A stretch of DNA of 64,000 bases, taken from positions 186,940-250,939 of the forward strand of contig MNCI01015910.1 in NCBI GenBank assembly GCA_015680685.1, written 5' to 3'. Made by a program: the position numbers and the translations under genes. Source of the stretch: Gnetum montanum. Lineage: Eukaryota > Streptophyta > Gnetopsida > Gnetales > Gnetaceae. Below are positions 1-10,181 of this stretch, one piece after another; the first letter of the stretch is position 1, and each line of letters begins with the position of its first letter. The notes below the pieces were generated by a model that was not told the origin of the DNA, did not search any database, and worked only from the letters and a program-made list of their open reading frames with translations.

Positions 1-345
1 GCGTGTGAACACTGAAAATTTTTCTAAGTGTCCAGCGTGTGAACACTGAAAATTACTGTAGCGTTTACGCCAGAACACTGTAGCAGTTACGCTGTGACAC
101 TGTAGCGTTTACGCCAGAACACTGTAGCAGTTACGCTGGGCGTATACGCTGAAACACTGTAGCGTTTACGCCGGAACACTGGCAGTTACGCTGGGCGTAT
201 ACGCTGAAACACTGTAGCAACGTAGACGCTGGGAATTTGTAAACAAAGTTAGCGTGTGGTGAACAGTGTAGACGCTGGGGTTTCAATTGTCAGCGTAGAC
301 GCTGAAAGATTTGCAGGCGAAGTTTTAGACGGAGGCCCTCCTTCT
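1..345. repeat. GC-rich short-repeat cluster
   Basis: Irregular tandem repeats of about 35-60 bases alternate phrases such as GCGTTTACGCCAGAACACTG, TAGCAGTTACGCTG and GGGCGTATACGCTGAAACAC. The recurring core is the near-palindrome GCGTNNACGC. The sequence is much richer in GC than the rest of the window. Reading frames here only translate the repeat and are not genes. The array may begin before the window. It shares its core with the arrays at 1195-1415 and 1526-1634. Confidence 0.85.
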
Positions 346-540
346 AGCGCCAAAAACGGTGCCGACCGAAATCGTCGGTGCGAGGCTGGAACGTGACGAA
401 CACCGAAAGAGATGCGGGCGGGCACAGTTGACCCCGCCTCCGCTTGAGGGCAAGTTGGAGTGTGCGAAGGCAGAGTGCCGTGAACGGTCCGCACGCGGAT
501 CAAACAAGGACTTCCCCGAGCGCCGCCGAAGCGTTATACG

Positions 541-870
541 CTGGGTTATACGTGAACTGGGCGTAAGCAATGAATCAGGCGTGCGCGGCGTCAACAGCGT
601 AAACGGAAGTGAACATAGCGTTAGCGTGCGGGCGTGACAACGTAGACCAAAATGAGCGCAGCGTGAGCGTGCAGGCGTGACAGCGTAAACAGAAATGAGC
701 ACAGCGTGAGCGTACAAGCGTGGCAGCGTAAACAGTGAATGGATGCAGGGCGTAAACAGGGAGATGGTGTGAACAGCGAGCGTATACAAACGGAAACGGA
801 GCGAAAATGTAGGGGAGCGTGAACGAGGAATGGGCCAAATTGACATAAAACTGTAAAAGAACTTGCAATA
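541..870. repeat. Degenerate repeat cluster of about 44 bp units
   Basis: Two clear units (about 648-735) and weaker ones on both sides share the order ATGAGC-CAGCGTGAGCGT-AGGCGTG-CAGCGTAAACAG. The family resemblance to the flanking GCGT-rich arrays is obvious. The stretch 346-540 between the clusters is GC-rich, non-repetitive and has no recognisable gene. The stretch 871-1190 also has no recognisable gene. Confidence 0.75.
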
Positions 871-1123
871 AACGTAAACAATGGATTATAGAGTTAAAAT
901 GTTGTGCACCGATCTAACGCAGTTGTGTAGGGACATAAGGCGGACGTAAAGCCCCGGTGGACAGAGGGATGCAGCTGACGGACTCGGTGGGCGAAGCGCG
1001 GACGGTGCTCAGCGTGCAGCGTGCAGGGCTTTCAGCATGAGCGTGTGAGGGTTTCAGTAGCGTAATTGCTCTGGGTCGGCTCTGGTAAATTTCCGCGGAC
1101 CCTGTAAACGTGGAAAACTGGGC

Positions 1124-1131
1124 TATTTATA
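1124..1131 (-). promoter_or_regulatory. TATA-box-like site inside the GC-rich repeat block
   Basis: Read on the minus strand this is CTATAAATAG, the same form as the TATA boxes of the retroelement LTRs further along (for example 22181, 44253-44260). The short GCGT arrays at 1195-1634 lie just upstream of it in that orientation. This is the arrangement seen in the recognised LTRs, where palindromic repeats precede TATAAATA. Function is inferred from position only. Confidence 0.4.
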
Positions 1132-1194
1132 GGGGTAGGGTTACTGGGAAAAGCGGATGGGGAGACACGTGGCGTACAGACCGGGCGTTACAAT

Positions 1195-1415
1195 TTAGAA
1201 ACTCGGTACACGCTGGGCGTATACATTACAAGCTGGCGTGTACACGCTGGGCGTACACGCTGGGCGTGCACGCTGAGCGTAAACATTTACAAGCCAGCGT
1301 GTACGCTGGGCGTACACGCTGGTCGCACACGCTAGGCGCATATGCTGAGTGAACATTTCACAAGCTGGCGTGTACGCTGGGCATACACGCTGGGCGTAAA
1401 CGCCGGGTGTAGAGA
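1195..1415. repeat. Higher-order array of 13-mers and CATTTACAAGC spacers
   Basis: About three units of roughly 75 bases. Each has several GCTGGGCGTACAC-type 13-mers followed by a spacer of the form AACATTTACAAGCTGGCGTG. The array lies upstream of the minus-strand TATA-like site at 1124-1131. It looks like a compound satellite made from the same monomer as 1526-1634. Confidence 0.7.
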
Positions 1416-1525
1416 CCGACGGATGTCCACTTGCTTCAATCCTTGCTCTCTGGTGTCATCTTCATGTTGCCATTGGAAATCCTGTCGTCGAGCGTGCCCC
1501 TGCCGTACCTGGGCGTGTACATTGA

Positions 1526-1634
1526 GCTGGGCGTAGACGCTGGGCGTGAACGTTGGGCGTGAATGCTGGGCGTAGACGCTGGGCGTGAACGCTGGGCGTA
1601 GACGCCGGGCGTGAACGCTGGGCGTGAACGCTGG
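1526..1634. repeat. 13 bp tandem array, GCTGGGCGTRRAC
   Basis: A near-perfect head-to-tail array of just over eight 13 bp units. They alternate between GCTGGGCGTAGAC and GCTGGGCGTGAAC, so a 26 bp dimer is also visible. The array ends at GGCACAACA. On the minus strand this reads TGTTGTGCC, a plausible LTR start. The GC-rich block stops here and ordinary AT-rich DNA follows. Confidence 0.85.
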
Positions 1635-1641
1635 CACAACA

Positions 1642-3480
1642 CTTAAGATTTTTGTGGTGTTTCACTTATTATTATCAAATAGGCTTTGGTAAGGATATTT
1701 TGCAATAGATGAAAATGAAGAGAAGTGAAGGATTAAAAATTTTCTAAAAGAGACAAATGATGTAATAAGTGATCAAGGATTCTTTCATAAAGAACATAAC
1801 AAAAAGAGTCATCATATAAAAGATCTAATGAAAAAGAACCAAAAGGTGCAAAGGTACTTCATGATAGAGGACCTGATCTCAAACTTAATTAATCTTCTCT
1901 TCTCACCTACAAGCAAGGTAAGTCAAGGTAAGTTTCCATCTCTTTGCTTGCTAGATAATTTATAAGTATATGATTTGAGAAGTCCAAATTGTTTTTGATT
2001 CAAGCTTACATCATTTATGGAGTGTTATGTCTAGATCAGAGAATTTTTGAAATAATTAGAGTATCTCTTATATTCATTTTGAGCTTGATGTAATTGATTT
2101 TATGAAAATATGTGGCGTAGCACTTGTAAAAATTTCTTTTGGACTTTTATCTTACTTTTAATAGTCTTTAAATCTTACTTGGTCTAAACTTCTTATGATG
2201 ATCTATTTCTAAGCTCATGTCCTTTGGGATATTTAAGCCATTGCTTTGATTCTTTTGCTATAAGTCATGAATCTTAAGTAGACACATTTTTGATAATTCT
2301 ATCAATATTACTAATGGGAGAACTTAGTCTCTACATTTGATCTTAATGATGATCTACACCTATGTTACTTTGGTGATATATTATGATTACTTCCTTAAAA
2401 AATACAAGATGATCTTAAAAGCCCAAAGAAAGCTGCACATGTGTAGGGGTTCCTCATTATCTTTTGTCATCTTGGAGGTCACCACTGTACGGGGAGTCAT
2501 TGGAGGCTTCTACCAAGAAACACTTAAGCAACAAAATATCACATTCCAAAAATGAGCAAGAATTCATGTAAGGGTATGGTACAATATCCAAGGTAAAAGT
2601 AGAATTAAATCTTGGTTAAGATATCTTATAAACATTTTATCTTGTGATATTTTTTTGGTTAAACATGGCTACTATTTGAGCATCTTGTTAAGAATCTACT
2701 TGGCTATTTTTAGGCATAAGCTTATTTTGATTTGGTATTTGTCCTCCTTTATGAGAATCTAATCTTACTTATACAAGCATGTACTTTCTGTCTTGTCATA
2801 ACTTTAGTTTCATGATGCTTTCAAAGGAGTTGAAAACTGATGGAATCATGAGATATTGGTTCAACTAATGACTTTATTGGTTCAAAAAGATAGGTTACTT
2901 GGTCCAAAATGCTTAGAATTTGAATTTTGATAAGGGGCAGCTCCTATTTTTTTTTGACATCATCAACCTTATGAAAATAATGCTAAGAGTTGGTTTTGTC
3001 AAATTACTTACTCTTGTGAATGTAAGTGCACAATGTGATTACCTTTCTATATATATATGTATGGGTGTATATTCTTATGAAAATTCGTTTCTTTTTCTAA
3101 AAAGCCTTGAGTTACACCTCTCATATATTGTATCTGGAGTTTCTTTTTCATTGATTACTCAAACTTTACCTTGATTTTGAGATAGGATATTCATTGAAAA
3201 TTCTAGACCTATTGTGAATCTTGGGGTGAAAAAATAAAGGGTTGTTCTTGATATAAATGATTTTACTTTGTTAGCCCTATGGAATGTCTAAATGTTGAAT
3301 CATTTTTACAAATTTTTGTAGATCCTTTCATGAGGAGTGATTTAGATTCTTGGTTTTTTACATGATATATCCTTACTATAGTATAACATTATCCCTTTTT
3401 GTTCATGTCCAAAAAGGGGAAGAAGCATTTAGTAGTTATATTATGATTATACTAATCCATTTTCTTAAGTTTTGGACATT
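1642..3480. other. AT-rich stretch without a recognisable gene
   Basis: About 1.8 kb of AT-rich DNA. The open frames (up to about 84 codons) show no domain, and their composition looks non-coding. The stretch lies directly upstream of a polypurine tract and a likely LTR at 3498. It could therefore be the decayed 3' internal part of a copia-type element, but no pol motif could be read. Confidence 0.5.
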
Positions 3481-3483
3481 ATC

Positions 3484-3497
3484 AAAAAGGGAGAGAT
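3484..3497 (+). other. Polypurine tract next to a putative LTR
   Basis: The sequence AAAAAGGGAGAGAT directly precedes TGTTGACC. The combination ATCAAAAAGGGAGAGATTGTTG is very close to the polypurine tract and LTR junction of plant Ty1/copia elements of the SIRE group. A second purine run (AAAAAGGGGAAGAAG) lies about 75 bases upstream. Confidence 0.6.
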
Positions 3498-4313
3498 TGT
3501 TGACCTTTTGTTTTGTCAAAACCTTAAGGAAAATGAAGAATAAAAGATGTTTGCATGGTGTTGTATTTGCAAGATAAGATTATGAACAAGAACTTCATAG
3601 AGCTTTGGGAAGAACAAGATTGTGGACAAGGACTTCAAATTAGGAGCAAGAGCAAAGGACTCAAAAAGAGCAAATGACTCAAGGACTCCCAAGCAAAGCT
3701 AACATCATTAGGAATGTTTGGAGTATGCACAAGTTCAAAGGGCAAGGACAAGAAACAAAGATTTTAAGTTTAAGGGAAACTAAAGGAAAGGCATCTCCAA
3801 AGAATAGTAGATGTCTTGGCCGACGTGAAGGAAAGTTAGAAAGATGTCTTTACAAAATAGTAGACATCTTGGCCAAATTGAAGATTTCTTAGAAAAAGAA
3901 TTCTTTGAAAAATAGTAGACATATTTTGGGTAAGAAATATGTCTCTACAAAACATCTTTCCTAAAGAAAAAGCGTCTCTCCTAAATGAAGGTCTGATGCA
4001 GAAAGACATCCCAGCCTCAAAGAAAATGTCTCTATTGACTGTTAGATAGCTTTTGCATGAATTCTGAGGTGGTTTTGAAAACATATTGGCTATAAGAAGA
4101 CTTCATTCCATTAGGAAATCAGTAAGCAATTGTGTAGTTTCAAGTGTAACTATCAAGCTATCATTATAATAATAGTTCTCTTATTATTGTTCCTTATTGT
4201 ACTATCTTTTTTTTATTGTAACTAGTCAAAGTGAGTTGTTCCTTAAAGTACAAGGATGGAAAACTTAGTTACATTCATTCCTTGTAATTTTTGTTCTCTT
4301 TTTTTGTCTTGCA
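3498..4313 (+). mobile_element. Putative copia-type LTR (3' or solo)
   Basis: The left edge is set by the polypurine tract and the LTR-like start TGTTGACC. The right edge (TCTTGCA at 4313) is a guess based on a CA end after a T-rich tract. The body has features usual for an LTR end, namely a long T-rich stretch and no coding frame. No partner LTR, primer binding site or target duplication was found. It may be a solo LTR or the 3' end of an element whose interior has decayed. Confidence 0.4.
3796..3935 (+). repeat. Threefold ~57 bp repeat inside the putative LTR
   Basis: The phrase AATAGTAGACATCTTGGCC recurs three times (about 3800, 3857 and 3914) with increasing decay. The spacing is near 57 bases, within the putative LTR upstream half. 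Such short direct repeats are common in LTR promoter regions. No function can be assigned. Confidence 0.55.
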
Positions 4314-4347
4314 GGGTTGATGTGCTTCTTTCGGTAAGGCATCTTGC

Positions 4348-4630
4348 TTGAGCTTGTCGATATCTTGTGGGATTGAGTGTTGGTGTAGCACCATAACACT
4401 TTAGGGTGGAGGTTAAGTTGTAAAGGTTGTGGGATCCTAGAAACCACATTTCTAATCTTGTTGGGACCTTGCATCAAACCACATTTGAGATCAATGGCAT
4501 CAAACTACTCTGGAGAAAAGCTTAGAGCTTGTACAGGGTGTGGTACCCTTCAAACCACATTTGAGAGCAACAAAGTTCAAAGGTGTGCTTGCAAACTACC
4601 CTCAATCCCACAAGATACCAACAAGCTCAA
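4348..4630. repeat. Foldback with ~30 bp inverted arms
   Basis: The segments 4348-4377 and 4601-4630 are inverted copies with about two mismatches in 30 (core ATCTTGTGGGATTGAG). They enclose about 223 bases that contain two direct copies of CAAACCACATTTGAGA (near 4477 and 4543). The size and arms suit a MITE-like element or a hairpin-forming transcript. No clear target duplication was seen. Confidence 0.55.
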
Positions 4631-4634
4631 TCCT

Positions 4635-4975
4635 TAGGTTTGCTATGGATTAGAATATGAATCATGTTAATAATTTAAATTTTTGGACTACAAGTACACC
4701 ATTTATCATTATTAGTAATGCATAGAATGTTTTGTCTCTCCACCATATCATGTTTAGCTTTTACATTTTGTTTTGGGGTGGGGAGGATTGTTGGCTTCTG
4801 CATAAGATTATAAGGTTTTGTTTTTGTGAGAGAAGGAGTTGTACCATGTTGTCCTTGTGTTGTTTTAATGAGATCATAGGTCTACTAGTTTTATTCACAT
4901 TTGTGGGAATTATCCTAAATAAAGGACATTCCCAAGGCTTTTGTTGAGGACTACTAGCACTATTATCTCTTTGTA
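4635..4975. other. No gene seen
   Basis: AT-rich spacer between the foldback and the minus-strand gag fragment. Frames of about 70 codons occur on both strands but match nothing recognised and overlap each other. It may include the very end of the gag fragment's 3' side. Confidence 0.4.
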
Positions 4976-4979
4976 TGTT

Positions 4980-6050
4980 CATAGCACAAGTTGCATTATT
5001 TTATTGATGTTATGGTGCTAATTCTTCTTGAATTATTGGTTGTGGCATATCTTGGAGGGGATTATGAGAGTATTGGGGATGTGATGGATGATGAGAGACA
5101 TGAGATGGTGATCCCATAGGAGATTTTGAGGTTGATGATATTTAGAAAGGTAGTAGTGGTAGTGAGTTAAGGCATGAGTTGTAGAAGCATTGGAAAAAAT
5201 AGGTTATTAAACATAGTATCCATAAGGGTTTGGCTAGTAATAGGGATATTGTTGGTTTGGTGATGACATTCCCCATGATTGTGAGTTTTTCCATTGTTGC
5301 TAATAGTAGTCTTGAGGTTGAGGAGAAGTCCTACTTAAATAGTACCATTGATTGTAAGAGTGTTTATACTTGCCTTGTGGATAAGGTAATCTCCTAAGCA
5401 TTTGAAGTTGGGATTCAAAGTGAAAGCCTTTGGATATTCATATTGACAAATGTCATATTAATCCTTCACTTTTAAACCTAAGTCTACAACCTCTTCTACT
5501 ACAGTTTCTTTCCCTTTTTTTCAATAAGTATCCTTACCTATTTCCTTGTTCTTATTCCTCTTCTTATCTTGATCACTTGATTTTTCTTGCTTTACCTTAT
5601 CCTCTATGATTTTCAAGTTGGTTATAACTTTTTCATCCATCGATTCCCACATTTTATTTACTTTTGCTTCAATCTCAACAATAGACTTTTGTATTAGCAA
5701 GGTTTTGAGTGAAATTGTCTCTTTAAGAGCTACCTCTTCTTCTTGATCATAAATATGAACCTCCTTCTTATGAGAGTTGGGTCCCAATTATATTCATCTA
5801 TACTCTTCCTTTTACACAACTCTTCTTGTTCTTCTTCCACCTATTGAATTAGCCTTTGTATTTCATGGGCTCCTAGCTTTGTTAATCTTCCTTAGGCATA
5901 GATCCCAAGGGTCTTCCTTATTTTTTCATGAAGCCCATCTATGATGAGAGGAAGCTATTTTTTTTTTTTTGGAGAAAATCTATTACCTAGACATTTATGC
6001 AAGAGAGAATAGTATCTACCCAAGGCTGCATCAAGCATGATGATAGCCAT
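4980..6050 (-). pseudogene. Athila-like gag fragment
   Basis: The minus-strand frame 5521-5787 (coiled-coil-like, with VNKMWESMDEK) aligns with the gag of element C around 24640-24830 (VNEIWSSLDSK). Upstream on the same strand (5880-5990), codons for the conserved gag block around YAQGRLSKL are recognisable. The downstream part to about 4980 matches the proline-rich gag end in a decayed form. This is gag alone: there are no LTR, primer site or pol nearby. It ends against an oppositely oriented Tat-type fragment. Gag is the RNA-packaging structural protein. This copy is interrupted by stops and frameshifts and is not functional. Confidence 0.75.
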
Positions 6051-6059
6051 GCACCACTT

Positions 6060-6570
6060 GTGTCACGTATTTTAATTACAACTTCTATTTACCCTCATTT
6101 AGTGAGGTTAGAATAGAAATTATAAGAATGACAAAGTTTCCTTTCTTAGAAGGGAGTTGTATTATATCCAAGTGTACCTTTGCAGTAATTAGAGACTCAC
6201 TTGACATTAATACTATCCTAGGTAGGTCCTAGTTAACTTATCATCACATAGTTTCCCCACTCGTACACTAAGATATACATTTTCCATGAAAGGATAGGCA
6301 AGTAGTCATATGTGTAGATCTTGAATTTTTCATTATTTCCCACCTTGATGTTTCATAGGAAACTACCTTAGGGTCCTAGCTTGCATTGATGGGAAAAACC
6401 TCATTAATGGAGAAAATAAATGAGTCTAATACTAGTATCCCTTAGTCATCCAATGCATATGAATTTGTAAACCTAGGATTTGGTAAGTTAGAAATTGTGG
6501 AGCCATCAAAAGCATTAAAAATCTTACTAGATTAAAGGCTAGGAAAGCCATTGTCAAAGCATAGTCAGCT
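6060..6570 (+). pseudogene. Tat-type protease / pre-RT fragment
   Basis: On the plus strand a frame reads DINTILGRS followed by a decayed HH-VSPLVH-IHFP motif. This matches the Tat-type remnant at 51880-51960 (GINAILSRPW, then HHAISSSIH). The motif family (NLLLGRPW followed by PSSLH) is characteristic of the protease-to-RT linker of Tat/Ogre elements. Downstream a frame reads KLEIVEPSKALKILLD. Several stops are present. It lies head to head with the gag fragment on its left and has no LTR. Confidence 0.6.
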
Positions 6571-7085
6571 TAAGAACCACATCCTCTTTTACTTTTCATT
6601 TATCCATTTTTTACTCATCTTTTACCATCACTTTCATTTCTAGTACTTCTTGTCATTTTATGTTATCTTTGACTCCATTTTATTTCATGATATCGATTTT
6701 TGTTTAATGCTTTCATAGTTTAGTTTTTTTCTATGCTTTATTTTTATTGCTCAATATTTTCTTTAATTTCACTTCGATTTTTTGTTTCAATTAGATTTTG
6801 TTTTAATTTTGAAATATAAAATATAAAAAATTAAAAACAATAAAAATCTAAAGCTGAAAATCCCAAAAATATAAAAAACTAGAAAACATAAAAAATATAA
6901 AACTAAAAATCATAAACATAAAACATAAACCCCATAAATAAAAAAGTCCTTGTAATATAGCCCATGTACATGCAAGCATTTATCATGAGTACATGCCAAC
7001 ATTAATTCCAATACATCACATTCCATAAAAATATAAAATCCAAAAATGACATAATGAACATGTCAACCTAGTAAATATCATCTAT
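6571..7085. other. AT-rich, low-complexity, no gene
   Basis: Runs of TTTT/AAAA-rich DNA, with a block at about 6795-6930 made almost only of AAAAT-type words. Nothing coding is recognisable. It may continue the Tat-type fragment, because the equivalent part of the remnant at 52230-52400 is also T-rich. Confidence 0.4.
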
Positions 7086-7090
7086 CACTC

Positions 7091-7194
7091 TTAGTCATTC
7101 GTGCCTAAACCATGGGTAAAAAAAATCTTTCCCACCACCTCTACATCATCTATAATTTTAGTTCCACTACAAGAAGCTTTTGGTGCATCCATAT
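7091..7194 (-). pseudogene. Putative last exon of a spliced gene of unknown function
   Basis: On the minus strand a T-rich tract ends in TTTTTAAAG, an acceptor-like site. A frame follows that begins MDAPKASCSGTK and ends at TAA (7093-7091). The exons upstream (7320-7413 and 13050-17234) lie on the same strand, so this is likely the 3' end of the same gene. The acceptor is not a perfect CAG or TAG, and the product is not recognised. It could also be an unrelated short frame. Confidence 0.35.
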
Positions 7195-7319
7195 CTTTAA
7201 AAACAAAAACAAAAATATATGAACATTAGTAAGATACATAAAATTATAAAAATAAGTAGAACTATAAAAACATATGCAAGATAGAAAAATCAACACAAAA
7301 TTAAGACTCAAAACTTATT

Positions 7320-7413
7320 AATTTAAATTGTTATTCTTATCCATTAATGCATCACTATGACCTACTACCTCATATTTTCCTCCTAATGTCATTGCCTCTT
7401 TAGCTTCTTCCTG
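7320..7413 (-). pseudogene. 3' half of an exon split by element A
   Basis: Removing element A and one CCTAT target copy joins the reading frame on the right (13050 onward, ending KLIEEYR) in frame with QEEAKEAMTLGGKYEVVGH on this side. The stop TAA is near 7320. In-frame continuity across a 5.6 kb insertion is strong evidence that both sides were one exon before the insertion. No protein family is recognised. The exon is charged and probably helical. Confidence 0.6.
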
Positions 7414-7418
7414 CCTAT
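7414..7418. other. Target site duplication of element A (left), CCTAT
   Basis: Identical to the five bases at 13045-13049 directly after the other end of the element. Confidence 0.9.
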
Positions 7419-8299
7419 TGATGAGCGAACCCCTACACTCAACCATACAAATACGAGCATTCATGCACGATCTGATCAAACTCCATGGACAGGCTAGTTG
7501 TGGTATCTAGATAGTTACACATTGATCGTAGTTTGTTGTCTTCCCACCTGGACTAGTATTTGCTTTGTCACGTATGGTTTAGTCTAGAGTGAGGCATATG
7601 ATGTGATCCTAAATTAGTGCTACTCCTAGAGACAATGGAGAATGATCTTAAACTAATGAGTAATAGGAAATGAAGTCTAAGCTAACCTAGGTGTGATAAG
7701 CATCCATTCCTTAATCATTCATACACATCTTGGACCTTGTGCACGACTACTACTGGGGTTACCAAGCGTAGATCCTAGGTACGCTGCTGGGTTACCAAGT
7801 AGTCACACTTAAATGCTCATGATTAAGTCATGCTCATTCCACATTTAACAATAGGAATAGTAAATGATGATAAAGAAATATTAACTAAGAAAACAATAAA
7901 TAATAATAACAATTAACAATAACAATTAAATAATTAAACTAAGTGAATGTTGCAATGATGAAGTAATCTCGATCTTTATTTCCGATCATGTGCATGTCCG
8001 AGTACATCACACTCGAATAAAGGTGTCGTACAATTACAAGCATCACATTGCGGGTATGCACTAGGAAAATATTCTAACTTCTACAGAAACAAAATGCAAG
8101 GGCTTTGCTACGACTACTAGAAAAGATCCTCAAATGAGGCAGAAGGCCCTCTTAGTTATAGGCCGGGATAGGCGGTTGTGTAAACGGGGCCACGTCGATG
8201 CAGGAAGGCTACATCGATGGGGCTGCATCGACGCGGCCGTGTATACGAGACCCTGTCTATGTGGCCTAGTTGATGCATTGACTATATAGCACTTCATCA
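7419..8299 (-). repeat. 3' LTR of element A
   Basis: 881 bp, about nine in ten identical to 12154-13044 by eye. Most differences are C/T or G/A. The short region ahead of the TATA position has GTCGATGC / GCATCGAC-type palindromic repeats (8185-8275). The TATA box itself has changed from TATTTATA to TAGTTATA in plus-strand reading. Confidence 0.92.
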
Positions 8300-8310
8300 T
8301 ACCCCCACGA
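8300..8310 (-). other. Polypurine tract of element A
   Basis: TCGTGGGGGTA on the minus strand, directly before the TGATGAAG start of the 3' LTR. The same tract precedes the 3' LTRs of elements B (18301-18311) and C (39672-39683). It would prime plus-strand DNA synthesis. Confidence 0.85.
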
Positions 8311-8399
8311 CCAAGTAAAAACTCGTCCTCGAGTCAAAGAAGGTGAGGAACAAGCTCAATTGAATACACAGTGGATAGGTATGGGATTATTGACTGCCT

Positions 8400-8906
8400 A
8401 GAAATTTATTCATGGCACAGTGGATATGAAAAAATTGGGACATAGACACAAAATGAAAAAATTTATGGAACTCATGGGGTTCCTAGTAGTGGTGGCTCCT
8501 CCATGGGTGCCTTTCCTTTGTCCTATGTGCCAGGATTTTGAGATTGATACCATTGAAGAAGCACTTGACATTTCTCCTATTCTATTTGAGGATTATGAGC
8601 CATCCATGCTGATGTTCCAATGTTTGATGGAGTTGGAACTTTTCATGAACACGACAACTATGGGAACACTTGATTGGCCTTGACATGCCATGCCGCAAAT
8701 AGCTGTCATTCCTCTTCATAGGCTCGGGCCCTGACCTCTCCTCCCTTTGCTTGGATAGATTATGCAGTAACAGGAGTTTTATGATGGATGTTGAATGATT
8801 GCCTTCCACTTTGCATGTTCTGCACGAGGTCCTTGGCCTCTACCTCCCCTAGGTCATTCGGTTGCACCTTGAGAAGGTCCTCTTAGTTGTCTCCTTTTAG
8901 GGCCAT
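8400..8906 (-). pseudogene. ORF2 remnant of element A (internal deletion)
   Basis: The frame starts at ATG (8906), reading MALKGDN. A stop follows, then about 55 codons that match the start of ORF2 in element E (start 48693) and element B (near 21263). At about 8735 the sequence jumps to the C-terminal end of ORF2, recognisable by DKGKAPMEEPP (8455-8510), which matches DKGKKPMEEPP in element B. About 2.4 kb present in B is missing between these points. The junction has a short GC-rich microhomology. The product is unknown and this copy cannot be functional. Confidence 0.7.
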
Positions 8907-10140
8907 CTATAATCACATAAAGATCAATTTTTAGTAAGGTTATTTGAAAAGAGTTCAATGATTTCATACCTTATGCATTGCCTTTAATAAATGTTGAATT
9001 TCATACTTAGTGTGATTTTAGAGTTAGAGATTTTTCAAGGAAGCCACCCTAAAAGTTTAATGTCAGACCTGGTTTTGAGGAACATTTGATAAAATAATGA
9101 CAAAGAAAAGAATAGATTTGGCAATGAAATACTTGGAGGGTATAAGATGATGTGGTGGTGTGCAACAAGTACAAATTACAAAAGTCATGCAAGTGGGTCC
9201 TCCCCAAAGCAGGTTCCAACCTATATGCCCTTGTGTAACCACACCTTAAGATGTCCATAGACATTAGAAGGGTTAAATGTAATCTATACCGATGCAAAAA
9301 AACACACACATGTTGATACCTCTGTGATGAGGTATGAATTCAATGCTATACAAAACATGAGTCAAAAATACATGAACAACGAGATGGAATGAATTGGAGA
9401 AAGGATTGCAAAGATTGGGACGTGAGGTAACTAACTCAGGGCACAATGAATCCTGTGTGTAAAGCATGATTAAGGTGTCATTAACTCGTCGTTCCAAGAT
9501 CAGGACCAAGTCCATCCTTTGATTAGTGACATCGCATCGTTTCATCCAATGATGGACAACCATAAGAGCACCATGACAACAAGGCATACGATCACTTGGC
9601 ATTTTGTGCAAGGGAGGAGTGACTTGGAATTTCTTTGCAGCAGAATTTTTGTGTGGCTGCTTTGGCACACCTTTTTTTTTATTTTTTGTTTTTTTAATGG
9701 GTGCCTTTAATACTCTTACTCCCATTTTTCATTAGATCTACAAGGATCTTAGTACAACCAAGCTGCATGATAGCACCTACAGATGTCACCAAGAAGAATC
9801 CACGAGTTCCCTTGATGTCACACCTTGGCCATTCCATCTTAGTCCATAATTTTTCACTCTAGGCATAATGAACAAAGAATTACTTTAAGTTTTAATGATG
9901 TTAAGAATATCATTGTACCCAAAGTAGAACCTCTTATTAATAGAGTGGTTGGGTGGATGTGATGGGCTTGTTGTTCAAATAATTAGTCACCTGAGACTTG
10001 ATAGCATAGAATAACACCTCAACCAATGAGTCACATGAGTGTTTTATTCATAGATGAGATTACTCATAAAAAGATAAAAAAAAAGACAAAAAGATAAAAC
10101 AATAAATTTAAAAGTAAAAAACTAGAAAACAAAAAGTTGA
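8907..10140 (-). other. Non-coding stretch between gag and ORF2 of element A, with a conserved motif
   Basis: About 1.2 kb with no convincing coding frame, T-rich on the minus strand near 10060-10140. At 9188-9220 the minus strand reads CTGCTTTGGGGAGGACCCAC. This phrase recurs in the same orientation in elements B, C and G between their last structural gene and the 3' LTR. The frames at 9049-9725 share sequence with element B at 40550-41240, but their stops do not coincide, so they are not treated as genes. Confidence 0.6.
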
Positions 10141-10181
10141 AAAATTAAAGAAACAGATAAATATTTATTAATTCTATGTTG

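Noticed and set aside
249-881. Overlapping open frames of 84-173 codons on both strands at the left end
   Set aside because: They translate the GC-rich short repeats in several frames at once, with repeated Cys/His/Leu words. The openness comes from the repeat composition, not from a gene.
1-1640. CRISPR-like array
   Set aside because: The repeats are contiguous or compound, without uniform unique spacers, and the rest of the window is a plant nuclear genome.
1332-1665. Minus-strand frames with repeated PAFTPSV / HAQRSRPA units
   Set aside because: They are direct translations of the 13 bp tandem array. No start context or homologue is visible.
9049-9725. Minus-strand frames in the non-coding part of element A (86 and 150 codons)
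   Set aside because: The corresponding sequence in element B is similar at DNA level, but the frames and stops do not match. No protein motif.
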